Source: Nansenia antarctica
Lineage: Eukaryota > Chordata > Actinopteri > Argentiniformes > Microstomatidae
Direction: 5' to 3'
Length of the DNA: 64,000 nt
NCBI GenBank assembly: GCA_963989245.1
Contig: OZ022356.1
Location: 2,981,190 to 3,045,189 of the forward strand
Shown here piece by piece: positions 10,753 through 22,800 of this stretch. The notes beneath the pieces were generated by a model, which saw only the letters and a list, made by a program, of their open reading frames with translations, ran no database searches and was not told the origin of the DNA. Position 1 is the stretch's first letter, and the number at the start of each line of letters is the position of its first letter. The translations under genes and the position numbers were made by a program.

Positions 10753-13700
10753 GACTGAGCCCAGGAATTATTTGCCGCTGCGCATGCCTTTTTTTTTTCT
10801 TCCTGTTTGTCCTTCACATTGAAAAGTGCAAATTGACCTGCCCGCCTGGGATTCGAACCCAGGACTACAAAGTCTACCTTGCGGCAGACTTACACACTGA
10901 GCTAACGAGCCAGTCATACAAACATATAAAAAAAAAAAATCTCGACATCTACTGGCCAGTGTGGAATCGCGGACATTGGCTGTCAGAGAATAGAATCCTA
11001 TTATCCCATTTCTCTCTTCCTCTAGAATGACCTGTCGTTGTCTGTGTGTGTGTCTGTGTGTGTCTGTCTTTATTGAAATTGACAAGAAATGATGGACAAT
11101 CACTCCACGCGGGGCTCGATCCTGGGTGGCTGCACGTCTCTCTCTCTGTCTGTCTTCTGAGACACAGGAGGGACTTCCGCATTAGCGGTGTTAGCTTAGC
11201 AATCTCGTTGTGTTTTAACTTCAGTTTAACATGACTTCCCGGGCTCGTAGGAAGCTGGCTGACGGCTTAAAATGACCGTGTAGAGTATCCACTCTATCTG
11301 AGGTGGGGGAAAATTCCCTGATTTGATTGAAATGCCTGAGGGAGAGGTGTTGAGGAGAGGGAGAGGTGTTGAGGAGAGGGAGAGGTGATGAGGAGAGGGA
11401 GAGGTGTTGAGGAGAGGGAGAGGTGTTGAGGAGAGGGAGAGGTGTTGAGGAGAGAGAGAGGTGTTGAGGAGAGAGAGAGGTGTTGAGGGGAGAGAGAGAG
11501 AGAGGTGTTGAGGAGAGAGAGAGGTGTTGAGGGGAGAGAGAGGTGATGAGGAGAGAGAGAGGTGTTGAGGAGAGGGAGAGGTGATGAGGGGAGAGAGAGA
11601 GAGAGGTGTTGAGGAGAGAGAGAGGTGTTGAGGAGAGAGAGAGGTGTTGAGGGGAGAGAGAGGTGTTGAGGAGAGAGAGAGGTGTTGAGGAGAGAGAGAG
11701 GTGTTGAGGAGAGAGAGAGGTGTTGAGGAGAGAGAGAGGTGTTGAGGAGAGAGGGAGAGGTGATGAGGAGAGGGAGAGGTGATGAGGAGAGGGAGAGGTG
11801 TTGAGGAGAGAGAGAGGTGTTGAGGAGAGAGAGAGAGGTGATGAGGAGAGGGAGAGGTGTTGAGGAGAGAGAGAGGTGTTGAGGAGAGGGAGAGGTGTTG
11901 AGGAGAGGGAGAGGTGATGAGGAGAGGGAGAGGTGTTGAGGAGAGAGAGAGGTGTTGAGGAGAGGGAGAGGTGATGAGGAGAGGGAGAGGTGTTGAGGAG
12001 AGAGAGAGGTGATGAGGGGAGGGAGAGGTGTCGAGGAGAGAGAGAGGTGATGAGGAGAGGGAGAGGTGTTGAGGAGAGGGAGAGGTGTTGAGGAGAGGGA
12101 GAGGTGTTGAGGAGAGGGAGAGGTGTTGAGGAGAGGGAGAGGTGTTGAGGAGAGAGAGAGGTGTTGAGGAGAGAGAGAGGTGTTGAGGAGAGAGAGAGGT
12201 GTTGAGGAGAGAGAGAGGTGTTGAGGAGAGAGAGAGGTGTTGAGGAGAGAGAGAGGTGTTGAGGGGAGGGAGAGGTGTTGAGGAGAGGGAGAGGTGTTGA
12301 GGAGAGGGAGAGGTGATGAGGAGAGGGAGAGGTGTTGAGGGGAGAGAGAGGTGTTGAGGGGAGAGAGAGGTGTTGAGGGGAGGGAGAGGTGTTGAGGAGA
12401 GGGAGAGGTGTTGAGGAGAGGGAGAGGTGTTGAGGAGAGGGAGAGGTGTTGAGGAGAGGGAGAGGTGATGAGGAGAGGGAGAGGTGTTGAGGGGAGAGAG
12501 AGGTGTTGAGGGGAGAGAGAGGTGTTGAGGAGAGGGAGAGGTGATGAGGAGAGGGAGAGGTGTTGAGGAGAGAGAGAGGTGTTGAGGAGAGGGAGAGGTG
12601 ATGAGGAGAGGGAGAGGTGTTGAGGAGAGGGAGAGGTGTTGAGGAGAGAGAGAGGTGTTGAGGAGAGAGAGAGGTGTTGAGGAGAGGGAGAGGTGTTGAG
12701 GAGAGGGAGAGGTGATGAGGAGAGGGAGAGGTGTTGAGGAGAGGGAGAGGTGTTGAGGTTAAGTCAAAGTGGGAGGAGCTTAAATCAAAGTGGGAGGAGC
12801 TTAAGTCAAAGTGGGCGGAGCTTAAATCAAAGTGGGCGGAGCTTAAGTCAAAGTGGGCGGAGCTTAAATCAAAGTGGGCGGAGCTTAAGTCAAAGTGGGC
12901 GGAGCTTAAACCAAAGTGGGAGGAGCTTAAGTCAAAGTGGGCGGAGCTTAAACCAAAGTGGGAGGAGCTTAAATCAAAGTGGGAGGAGCTTAAGTCAAAG
13001 TGGGAGGAGCTTAAGTCAAAGTGGGAGGAGCTTAAGTCAAAGTGGGAGGAGCTTAAGTCAAAATGGGAGGCGCTTAGGTTAAAGTGGGCGGAGCTTAAGG
13101 CAAGTGGGAGGAGCTTAAGTCAAAGTGGGAGGAGCTTAAGTCAAAGTGGGAGGAGCTTAAGTTAAAGTGGGCGGAGCTTAAACCAAAGTGGGAGGAGCTT
13201 AAATCAAAGTGGGAGGAGCTTAAGTCAAAGTGGGCGGAGCTTAAATTAAAGTGGGAGGAGCTTAAATCAAAGTGGGAGGAGCTTACGTCAAAGTGGGCGG
13301 AGCTTAAGTCAAAGTGGGCGGAGCTTAAATCAAAGTGGGAGGAGCTTAAGTCAAAGTGGGAGGAGCTTAAGTCAAAGTGGGAGGAGCTTAAGTCAAAGTG
13401 GGCGGAGCTTAAATCAAAGTGGGCGGAGCTTAAGTCAAAGTGGGCGGAGCTTAAATCAAAGTGGGCGGAGCTTAAGTCAAAGTGGGCGGAGCTTAAACCA
13501 AAGTGGGAGGAGCTTAAATCAAAGTGGGAGGAGCTTAAGTCAAAGTGGGCGGAGCTTAAATTAAAGTGGGAGGACCTTAAGTCAAAGTGGGAGGAGCTTA
13601 AATCAAAGTGGGAGGAGCTTAAGTCAAAGTGGGCGGAGCTTAAGTGGGAGTGGGAGTGGCTTAGACCGTTAGTGGGCGGAGCTTGTGTCAAAAGTGGGCG

Positions 13701-13900
13701 GAGCTTGTGTCAAAGTGGGCGGAGCTTAAGTGGGAGTGGGAGTGGCTTAGACATTTAGTGGGCGGAGCTTGTGTCAAAGTGGGAGTGGCTTAATTGATTA
13801 ATTCCAATTTTCTTTCATTTGCCAACAAACGACCTACCTAGACTGTACGCAGTTGCACCCTAGGATGAAAGCCTAGGATGAAAAACAGAAATCGGTGCCA
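7300..13900 (+). repeat. Macrosatellite unit 2 (6601 bp)
   Basis: Head 7300-7682, array A 7683-9850, 15-bp and CA block 9879-10440, spacer 10441-11336, 19-bp array 11337-12758, array B 12759-13790, tail 13791-13900. Array A lacks the GTGTCTAAG / TTAATTCAAAG section found in the other units near its right end. Array B is the longest of the set, with extra CGG-type monomers at its start. Confidence 0.95.
10838..10911 (-). other. tRNA-like sequence, unit 2
   Basis: Identical in sequence to the unit 1 element, including both promoter-like boxes, the T arm and the GCAA-capped 9-bp stem. Confidence 0.65.
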
Positions 13901-16900
13901 GAAAGTCCCAGTCACCCAAAAATCGGCACCGTGAAGCGTCACAGGGGTCCGGTCGCGTGCCCCGAGTTTCGAGGCGCTAGCTCAAACGGTCGCTCCGTGG
14001 CGCCCCCTTTAATTACGGATTTCGCACTTACGTCAAAGCTCCCCGTTTGGGCCACGAATGGCCGATCAAGCCGAAACTCTGGGTAAACACTTGTCTCACC
14101 GAGATGTTCGACATATGTGAAAACCAGACCTCTAGCTCACAGCTAGGAGGGGAGTTATGAATTCTCTGCACTTACGAATGGCCGATCAAGCCGAAACGTT
14201 GGGTAAACACTTGTCTCACCAAGATGTTCGACATATGTGAAAACCAGACCTCTAGCTCACTCAGGAGGGGAGTTATAAGTAATGAGCTTAAGTCAAAGTG
14301 GGCGGAGCTTAAATCAAAGTGGGCGGAGCTTAAATCAAAGCGGGAGGAGCTAAAATCAAAGTGGGCGGAGCTTAAGTCAAAGTGGGCGGAGCTTAAATCA
14401 AAGTGGGAGGAGCTTAAATCAAAGTGGGAGGAGCTTAAATCAAAGTGGGAGGAGCTTAAGTCAAAGTGGGCGGAGCTTAAATCAAAGTGGGAGGAGCTTA
14501 AATCAAAGTGGGAGGAGCTTAAATCAAAGTGGGAGGAGCTTAAGTCAAAGTGGGAGGAGCTTAAGTCAAAGTGGGCGGAGCTTAAATCAAAGTGGGAGGA
14601 GCTTAAGTCAAAGTGGGCGGAGCTTAAGTCAAAGTGGGAGGAGCTTAAGTCAAAGTGGGAGGAGCTTAGGTTAAAGTGGGCGGGGCTTAAGTCAAAGTGG
14701 GAGGAGCTTAAGTCAAAGTGGGCGGAGCTTAAATCAAAGTGGGAGGAGCTTAAGTCAAAGTGGGCGGAGCTTAAACCAAAGTGAGAGGAGCTTAAATCAA
14801 AGTGGGAGGAGCTTAAGTCAAAGTGGGCGGAGCTTAAATTAAAGTGGGAGGAGCTTAAGTCAAAGTGGGAGGAGCTTAAATCAAAGTGGGAGGAGCTTAA
14901 GTCAAAGTGGGAGGAGCTTAAGTCAAAGTGGGAGGAGCTTAAGTCAAAGTGGGCGGAGCTTAAATCAAAGTGGGCGGAGCTTAAGTCAAAGTGGGAGGGG
15001 CTTAAATCAAAGTGGGAGGAGCTTAAATCAAAGTGGGAGGAGCTTAAGTCAAAGTGGGAGGAGCTTAAATCAAAGTGGGAGGAGCTTAAGTCAAAGTGGG
15101 CGGAGCTTAAACCAAAGTGGGAGGAGCTTAAATCAAAGTGGGAGGAGCTTAAGTCAAAGTGGGCGGAGCTTAAATCAAAGTGGGAGGAGCTTAAATCAAA
15201 GTGGGGGGAGCTTAAGTCAAAGTGGGAGGAGCTTAAGTCAAAGTGGGAGGAGCTTAAGTCAAAGTGGGCGGAGCTTAAATCAAAGTGGGCGGAGCTTAAG
15301 TCAAAGTGGGAGGGGCTTAAATCAAAGTGGGAGGAGCTTAAATCAAAGTGGGAGGAGCTTAAGTCAAAGTGGGCAGAGCTTAAGTCAAAGTGGGAGGAGC
15401 TTAAATCAAAGTGGGAGGAGCTTAAGTCAAAGTGGGCGGAGCTTAAACCAAAGTGGGAGGAGCTTAAATCAAAGTGGGAGGAGCTTAAGTCAAAGTGGGC
15501 GGAGCTTACATTAAAGTGGGAGGAGCTTAAGTCAAAGTGGGCGGAGCTTAAATCAAAGTGGGAGGAGCTTAAATCAAAGTGGGAGGAGCTTAAGTCAAAG
15601 TGGGAGGAGCTTAAGTCAAAGTGGGCGGAGCTTAAATCAAAGTGGGCGGCGCTTAAGTCAAAGTGGGCGGAGCTTAAATCAAAGTGGGAGGAGCTTAAAT
15701 CAAAGTGGGAGGAGCTTAAGTCAAAGTGGGCGGAGCTTAAGCCAAAGTGGGCGGAGCTTGTGTAAAAGTGGGCGGAGCTTGTGTAAAAGTGGGCGGAGCT
15801 TAAGTCAAAGTGGGTGGAGCTTAAATCAAAGTGGGAGGAGCTTAAGTCAAAGTGGACGGAGCTTAAGTCAAAGTGGGCGGAGCTTAAGTCAAAGTGGGCG
15901 GAGCTTAAGCCAAAGTGGGCGGAGCTTGTGTAAAAGTGGGCGGAGCTTGTGTAAAAGTGGGCGGAGCTTGTGTAAAAGTGGGCGGAGCTTGTATCTAAGT
16001 GGGCGGAGCTTAAGTCAAAGTGGGCGGAGCTTGTGTCTAAGTGGGCGGAGCTTAATTCAAAGTGGGCGGAGCTTAAGTCAAAGTGGGCGGAGCTTAAGTT
16101 AAAGTGGGCGGAGCTTGTGTCTGAGTGGGCGGATCTTAAGTCAAAGTGGGCGGAGCTTAAGTTAAAGTGGGCGGAGCTAGTGTCTGAGTGGGCGGAGCTT
16201 AAGTCAAAGTGGGCGGAGCTTGACTCCGCCCACTTGACTCCGCCCACTCATTAGCATGAAGCTCATTAACATGAAGCTAATTAACATACAGCTCATTAAC
16301 ATACAGCTCATTAACATACAGCTCATTAGCATGAATCTCATTAACATACAGCTCATTAACATACAGCTCATTAACATACACACACAGACACACGTATACA
16401 CACAGAGACACACACAGCTAATTAACATACAGCTCATTAACATACAGCTCATTAACATACAGCTCATTAGCATGAATCTCATTAACATACAGCTCATTAA
16501 CATACAGCTCATTAACATACACACACAGACACACGTATACACACAGAGACACACAGCTAATTAACATACAGCTCATTAACATACAGCTCATTAGCATGAA
16601 TCTCATTAACATGAAGCTCATTAACATACAGCTCATTAACATACAGCTCATTAACATACACACACACACACGTATACACACAGAGACACACACAGCTCAT
16701 TAACATACAGCTCATTAACATACAGCTCATTAACATACATAAGCATACACATACTCATACACACACATCCACACATACTCATATCCACATACTCATACAC
16801 ACACATCCACACACATACTCATACACACACATCCACACACATATACACATACTCACACATCCACACACATACTCATACACACATCCACACATACTCATAC

Positions 16901-17236
16901 ACACACATCCACACTCATACACATCCACATACACACACTCATACAGCTCATTAACACATATATACACACACACATCCAGTCACACGGTGAGACACATTGA
17001 ATGTAGACATCCAGTCACACACGCGCACAGACACGTCCAGCAGGTCTGATAATGGTCTGACTGGATTCGCCTCGAAGAGTAGATGTTCTTTGGTGTGTTT
17101 GGTGTCCAAAACGGTCATTGCATTCCCCCATAGAGACTCGGGCCGGTAGACGCACTGACACAGAAGAAGAAAAAAAAAAAAAAAAAAAAAGATTTTGAGG
17201 CGGGATTTTTCAAAAATATATTTTCAAAAGGGAAAA

Positions 17237-17271
<35 letters not shown>

Positions 17272-19891
17272 ACTGAGCCCAGGAATTATTTGCCGCTGCG
17301 CATGCCTTTTTTTTTCTTCCTGTTTGTCCTTCACATTGAAAAGTGCAAATTGACCTGCCCGCCTGGGATTCGAACCCAGGACTACAAAGTCTACCTTGCG
17401 GCAGACTTACACACTGAGCTAACGAGCCAGTCATACAAACATATAAAAAAAAAAAATCTCGACATCTACTGGCCAGTGTGGAATCGCGGACATTGGCTGT
17501 CAGAGAATAGAATCCTATTATCCCATTTCTCTCTTCCTCTAGAATGACCTGTCGTTGTCTGTGTGTGTGTCTGTGTGTGTCTGTCTTTATTGAAATTGAC
17601 AAGAAATGATGGACAATCACTCCACGCGGGGCTCGATCCTGGGTGGCTGCACGTCTCTCTCTCTGTCTGTCTTCTGAGACACAGGAGGGACTTCCGCATT
17701 AGCGGTGTTAGCTTAGCAATCTCGTTGTGTTTTAACTTCAGTTTAACATGACTTCCCGGGCTCGTAGGAAGCTGGCTGACGGCTTAAAATGACCGTGTAG
17801 AGTATCCACTCTATCTGAGGTGGGGGAAAATTCCCTGATTTGATTGAAATGCCTGAGGGAGAGGTGTTGAGGAGAGGGAGAGGTGTTGAGGAGAGGGAGA
17901 GGTGATGAGGAGAGGGAGAGGTGTTGAGGAGAGGGAGAGGTGTTGAGGAGAGGGAGAGGTGTTGAGGAGAGAGAGAGGTGTTGAGGAGAGAGAGAGGTGT
18001 TGAGGGGAGAGAGAGAGAGAGGTGTTGAGGAGAGAGAGAGGTGTTGAGGGGAGAGAGAGGTGATGAGGAGAGAGAGAGGTGTTGAGGAGAGGGAGAGGTG
18101 ATGAGGGGAGAGAGAGAGAGAGGTGTTGAGGAGAGAGAGAGGTGTTGAGGAGAGAGAGAGGTGTTGAGGGGAGAGAGAGGTGTTGAGGAGAGAGAGAGGT
18201 GTTGAGGAGAGAGAGAGGTGTTGAGGAGAGAGAGAGGTGTTGAGGAGAGAGAGAGGTGTTGAGGAGAGAGGGAGAGGTGATGAGGAGAGGGAGAGGTGAT
18301 GAGGAGAGGGAGAGGTGTTGAGGAGAGAGAGAGGTGTTGAGGAGAGAGAGAGAGGTGATGAGGAGAGGGAGAGGTGTTGAGGAGAGAGAGAGGTGTTGAG
18401 GAGAGGGAGAGGTGTTGAGGAGAGGGAGAGGTGATGAGGAGAGGGAGAGGTGTTGAGGAGAGAGAGAGGTGTTGAGGAGAGGGAGAGGTGATGAGGAGAG
18501 GGAGAGGTGATGAGGAGAGGGAGAGGTGATGAGGGGAGGGAGAGGTGTCGAGGAGAGAGAGAGGTGTTGAGGAGAGGGAGAGGTGTTGAGGAGAGGGAGA
18601 GGTGTTGAGGAGAGGGAGAGGTGTTGAGGAGAGGGAGAGGTGTCGAGGAGAGGGAGAGGGAGAGGTGTTGAGGAGAGGGAGAGGTGTTGAGGAGAGGGAG
18701 AGGTGTCGAGGAGAGGGAGAGGGAGAGGTGTTGAGGAGAGAGAGAGGGAGAGGTGTTGAGGAGAGAGAGAGGTGATGAGGGGAGGGAGAGGTGTTGAGGA
18801 GAGGGAGAGGTGTTGGGGAGAGAGAGAGGTGTTGGGGAGAGAGAGGTGTTGAGGTTAAATCAAAGTGGGAGGAGCTTAAATCAAAGTGGGAGGAGCTTAA
18901 ATCAAAGTGGGAGGAGCTTAAGTCAAAGTGGGCGGAGCTTAAACCAAAGTGGGAGGAGCTTAAATCAAAGTGGGAGGAGCTTAAGTCAAAGTGGGAGGAG
19001 CTTAAGTCAAAGTGGGAGGAGCTTAAGTCAAAGTGGGAGGAGCTTAAGTCAAAATGGGAGGCGCTTAGGTTAAAGTGGGCGGAGCTTAAGGCAAGTGGGA
19101 GGAGCTTAAGTCAAAGTGGGAGGAGCTTAAGTCAAAGTGGGAGGAGCTTAAGTTAAAGTGGGCGGAGCTTAAACCAAAGTGGGAGGAGCTTAAATCAAAG
19201 TGGGAGGAGCTTAAGTCAAAGTGGGCGGAGCTTAAATTAAAGTGGGAGGAGCTTAAATCAAAGTGGGAGGAGCTTACGTCAAAGTGGGCGGAGCTTAAGT
19301 CAAAGTGGGCGGAGCTTAAATCAAAGTGGGAGGAGCTTAAGTCAAAGTGGGAGGAGCTTAAGTCAAAGTGGGAGGAGCTTAAGTCAAAGTGGGCGGAGCT
19401 TAAATCAAAGTGGGCGGAGCTTAAGTCAAAGTGGGCGGAGCTTAAATCAAAGTGGGCGGAGCTTAAGTCAAAGTGGGCGGAGCTTAAACCAAAGTGGGAG
19501 GAGCTTAAATCAAAGTGGGAGGAGCTTAAGTCAAAGTGGGCGGAGCTTAAATTAAAGTGGGAGGACCTTAAGTCAAAGTGGGAGGAGCTTAAATCAAAGT
19601 GGGAGGAGCTTAAGTCAAAGTGGGCGGAGCTTAAGTGGGAGTGGGAGTGGCTTAGACCGTTAGTGGGCGGAGCTTGTGTCAAAAGTGGGCGGAGCTTGTG
19701 TCAAAGTGGGCGGAGCTTAAGTGGGAGTGGGAGTGGCTTAGACATTTAGTGGGCGGAGCTTGTGTCAAAGTGGGAGTGGCTTAATTGATTAATTCCAATT
19801 TTCTTTCATTTGCCAACAAACGACCTACCTAGACTGTACGCAGTTGCACCCTAGGATGAAAGCCTAGGATGAAAAACAGAAATCGGTGCCA
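13901..19891 (+). repeat. Macrosatellite unit 3 (5991 bp, shortest full unit)
   Basis: Head 13901-14282, array A 14283-16220, 15-bp and CA block 16249-16955, spacer 16956-17854, 19-bp array 17855-18854, array B 18855-19782, tail 19783-19891. Array A has lost roughly 290 bp near its left end relative to units 1, 2, 5 and 6. The first ~650 bp of the 19-bp array follow the same variant order as unit 2, so the two units share a recent ancestor. Confidence 0.95.
17355..17428 (-). other. tRNA-like sequence, unit 3
   Basis: Same 74-nt sequence as in unit 1, with no visible substitutions. Confidence 0.65.
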
Positions 19892-22800
19892 GAAAGTCCC
19901 AGTCACCCAAAAATCGGCACCGTGAAGCGTCACAGGGGTCCGGTCGCGTGCCCCGAGTTTCGAGGCGCTAGCTCAAACGGTCGCTCCGTGGCGCCCCCTT
20001 TAATTACGGATTTCGCACTTACGTCAAAGCTCCCCGTTTGGGCCACGAATGGCCGATCAAGCCGAAACTCTGGGTAAACACTTGTCTCACCGAGATGTTC
20101 GACATATGTGAAAACCAGACCTCTAGCTCACAGCTAGGAGGGGAGTTATGAATTCTCTGCACTTACGAATGGCCGATCAAGCCGAAACGTTGGGTAAACA
20201 CTTGTCTCACCAAGATGTTCGACATATGTGAAAACCAGACCTCTAGCTCACTCAGGAGGGGAGTTATAAGTAATGAGCTTAAGTCAAAGTGGGCGGAGCT
20301 TAAATCAAAGCGGGAGGAGCTAAAATCAAAGTGGGCGGAGCTTAAGTCAAAGTGGGCGGAGCTTAAGTCAAAGTGGGCGGAGCTTAAATCAAAGTGGGAG
20401 GAGCTTAAATCAAAGTGGGATGAGCTTAAGTCAAAGTGGGAGGAGCTTAAGTCAAAGTGGGAGGAGCTTAAGTCAAAGTGGGAGGAGCTTAAGTCAAAGT
20501 GGGAGGAGCTTAAATCAAAGTGGGAGGAGCTTAAGTCAAAGTGGGCGGAGCTTAAGTCAAAGTGGGCGGAGCTTAAATCAAAGTGGGAGGAGCTTAAATC
20601 AAAGTGGGAGGAGCTTAAGTCAAAGTGGGCGGAGCTTAAATCAAAGCGGGAGGAGCTTAAATCAAAGTGGGAGGAGCTTAAGTCAAAGTGGGCGGAGCTT
20701 AAATCAAAGCGGGAGGAGCTTAAATCAAAGTGGGAGGAGCTTAAGTCAAAGTGGGCGGAGCTTAAATCAAAGTGGGAGGAGCTTAAATCAAAGTGGGAGG
20801 AGCTTAAATCAAAGTGGGAGGAGCTTAAGTCAAAGTGGGAGGAGCTTAAGTCAAAGTGGGCGGAGCTTAAATCAAAGTGGGAGGAGCTTAAGTCAAAGTG
20901 GGCGGAGCTTAAGTCAAAGTGGGAGGAGCTTAAGTCAAAGTGGGAGGAGCTTAGGTTAAAGTGGGCGGGGCTTAAGTCAAAGTGGGAGGAGCTTAAGTCA
21001 AAGTGGGCGGAGCTTAAATCAAAGTGGGAGGAGCTTAAGTCAAAGTGGGCGGAGCTTAAACCAAAGTGAGAGGAGCTTAAATCAAAGTGGGAGGAGCTTA
21101 AGTCAAAGTGGGCGGAGCTTAAATTAAAGTGGGAGGAGCTTAAGTCAAAGTGGGAGGAGCTTAAATCAAAGTGGGAGGAGCTTAAGTCAAAGTGGGAGGA
21201 GCTTAAGTCAAAGTGGGAGGAGCTTAAGTCAAAGTGGGCGGAGCTTAAATCAAAGTGGGCGGAGCTTAAGTCAAAGTGGGAGGGGCTTAAATCAAAGTGG
21301 GAGGAGCTTAAATCAAAGTGGGAGGAGCTTAAGTCAAAGTGGGAGGAGCTTAAATCAAAGTGGGAGGAGCTTAAGTCAAAGTGGGCGGAGCTTAAACCAA
21401 AGTGGGAGGAGCTTAAATCAAAGTGGGAGGAGCTTAAGTCAAAGTGGGAGGAGCTTAAATCAAAGTGGGGGAAGCTTAAGTCAAAGTGGGAGGAGCTTAA
21501 GTCAAAGTGGGAGGAGCTTAAGTCAAAGTGGGCGGAGCTTAAATCAAAGTGGGCGGAGCTTAAGTCAAAGTGGGAGGGGCTTAAATCAAAGTGGGAGGAG
21601 CTTAAATCAAAGTGGGAGGAGCTTAAGTCAAAGTGGGCAGAGCTTAAGTCAAAGTGGGAGGAGCTTAAATCAAAGTGGGAGGAGCTTAAGTCAAAGTGGG
21701 CGGAGCTTAAACCAAAGTGGGAGGAGCTTAAATCAAAGTGGGAGGAGCTTAAGTCAAAGTGGGCGGAGCTTACATTAAAGTGGGAGGAGCTTAAGTCAAA
21801 GTGGGCGGAGCTTAAATCAAAGCGGGAGGAGCTTAAATCAAAGTGGGAGGAGCTTAAGTCAAAGTGGGAGGAGCTTAAGCCAAAGTGGGCGGAGCTTAAA
21901 TCAAAGTGGGCGGAGCTTGTGTAAAAGTGGGCGGAGCTTAAGTCAAAGTGGGTGGAGCTTAAATCAAAGTGGGAGGAGCTTAAGTCAAAGTGGACGGAGC
22001 TTAAGTCAAAGTGGGCGGAGCTTAAGTCAAAGTGGGCGGAGCTTAAGCCAAAGTGGGCGGAGCTTGTGTAAAAGTGGGCGGAGCTTGTGTAAAAGTGGGC
22101 GGAGCTTGTGTAAAAGTGGGCGGAGCTTGTATCTAAGTGGGCGGAGCTTAAGTCAAAGTGGGCGGAGCTTGTGTCTAAGTGGGCGGAGCTTAATTCAAAG
22201 TGGGCGGAGCTTAAGTCAAAGTGGGCGGAGCTTAAGTTAAAGTGGGCCGAGCTTGTGTCTGAGTGGGCGGATCTTAAGTCAAAGTGGGCGGAGCTTAAGT
22301 TAAAGTGGGCGGAGCTAGTGTCTGAGTGGGCGGAGCTTAAGTCAAAGTGGGCGGAGCTTGACTCCGCCCACTTGACTCCGCCCACTCATTAGCATGAAGC
22401 TCATTAACATGAAGCTAATTAACATACAGCTCATTAACATACAGCTCATTAACATACAGCTCATTAGCATGAATCTCATTAACATACAGCTCATTAACAT
22501 ACAGCTCATTAACATACACACACAGACACACGTATACACACAGAGACACACACAGCTAATTAACATACAGCTCATTAACATACAGCTCATTAACATACAG
22601 CTCATTAGCATGAATCTCATTAACATACAGCTCATTAACATACAGCTCATTAACATACACACACAGACACACGTATACACACAGAGACACACAGCTAATT
22701 AACATACAGCTCATTAACATACAGCTCATTAACATACAGCTCATTAACATACAGCTCATTAACATACATAAGCATACACATACTCATACACACACATCCA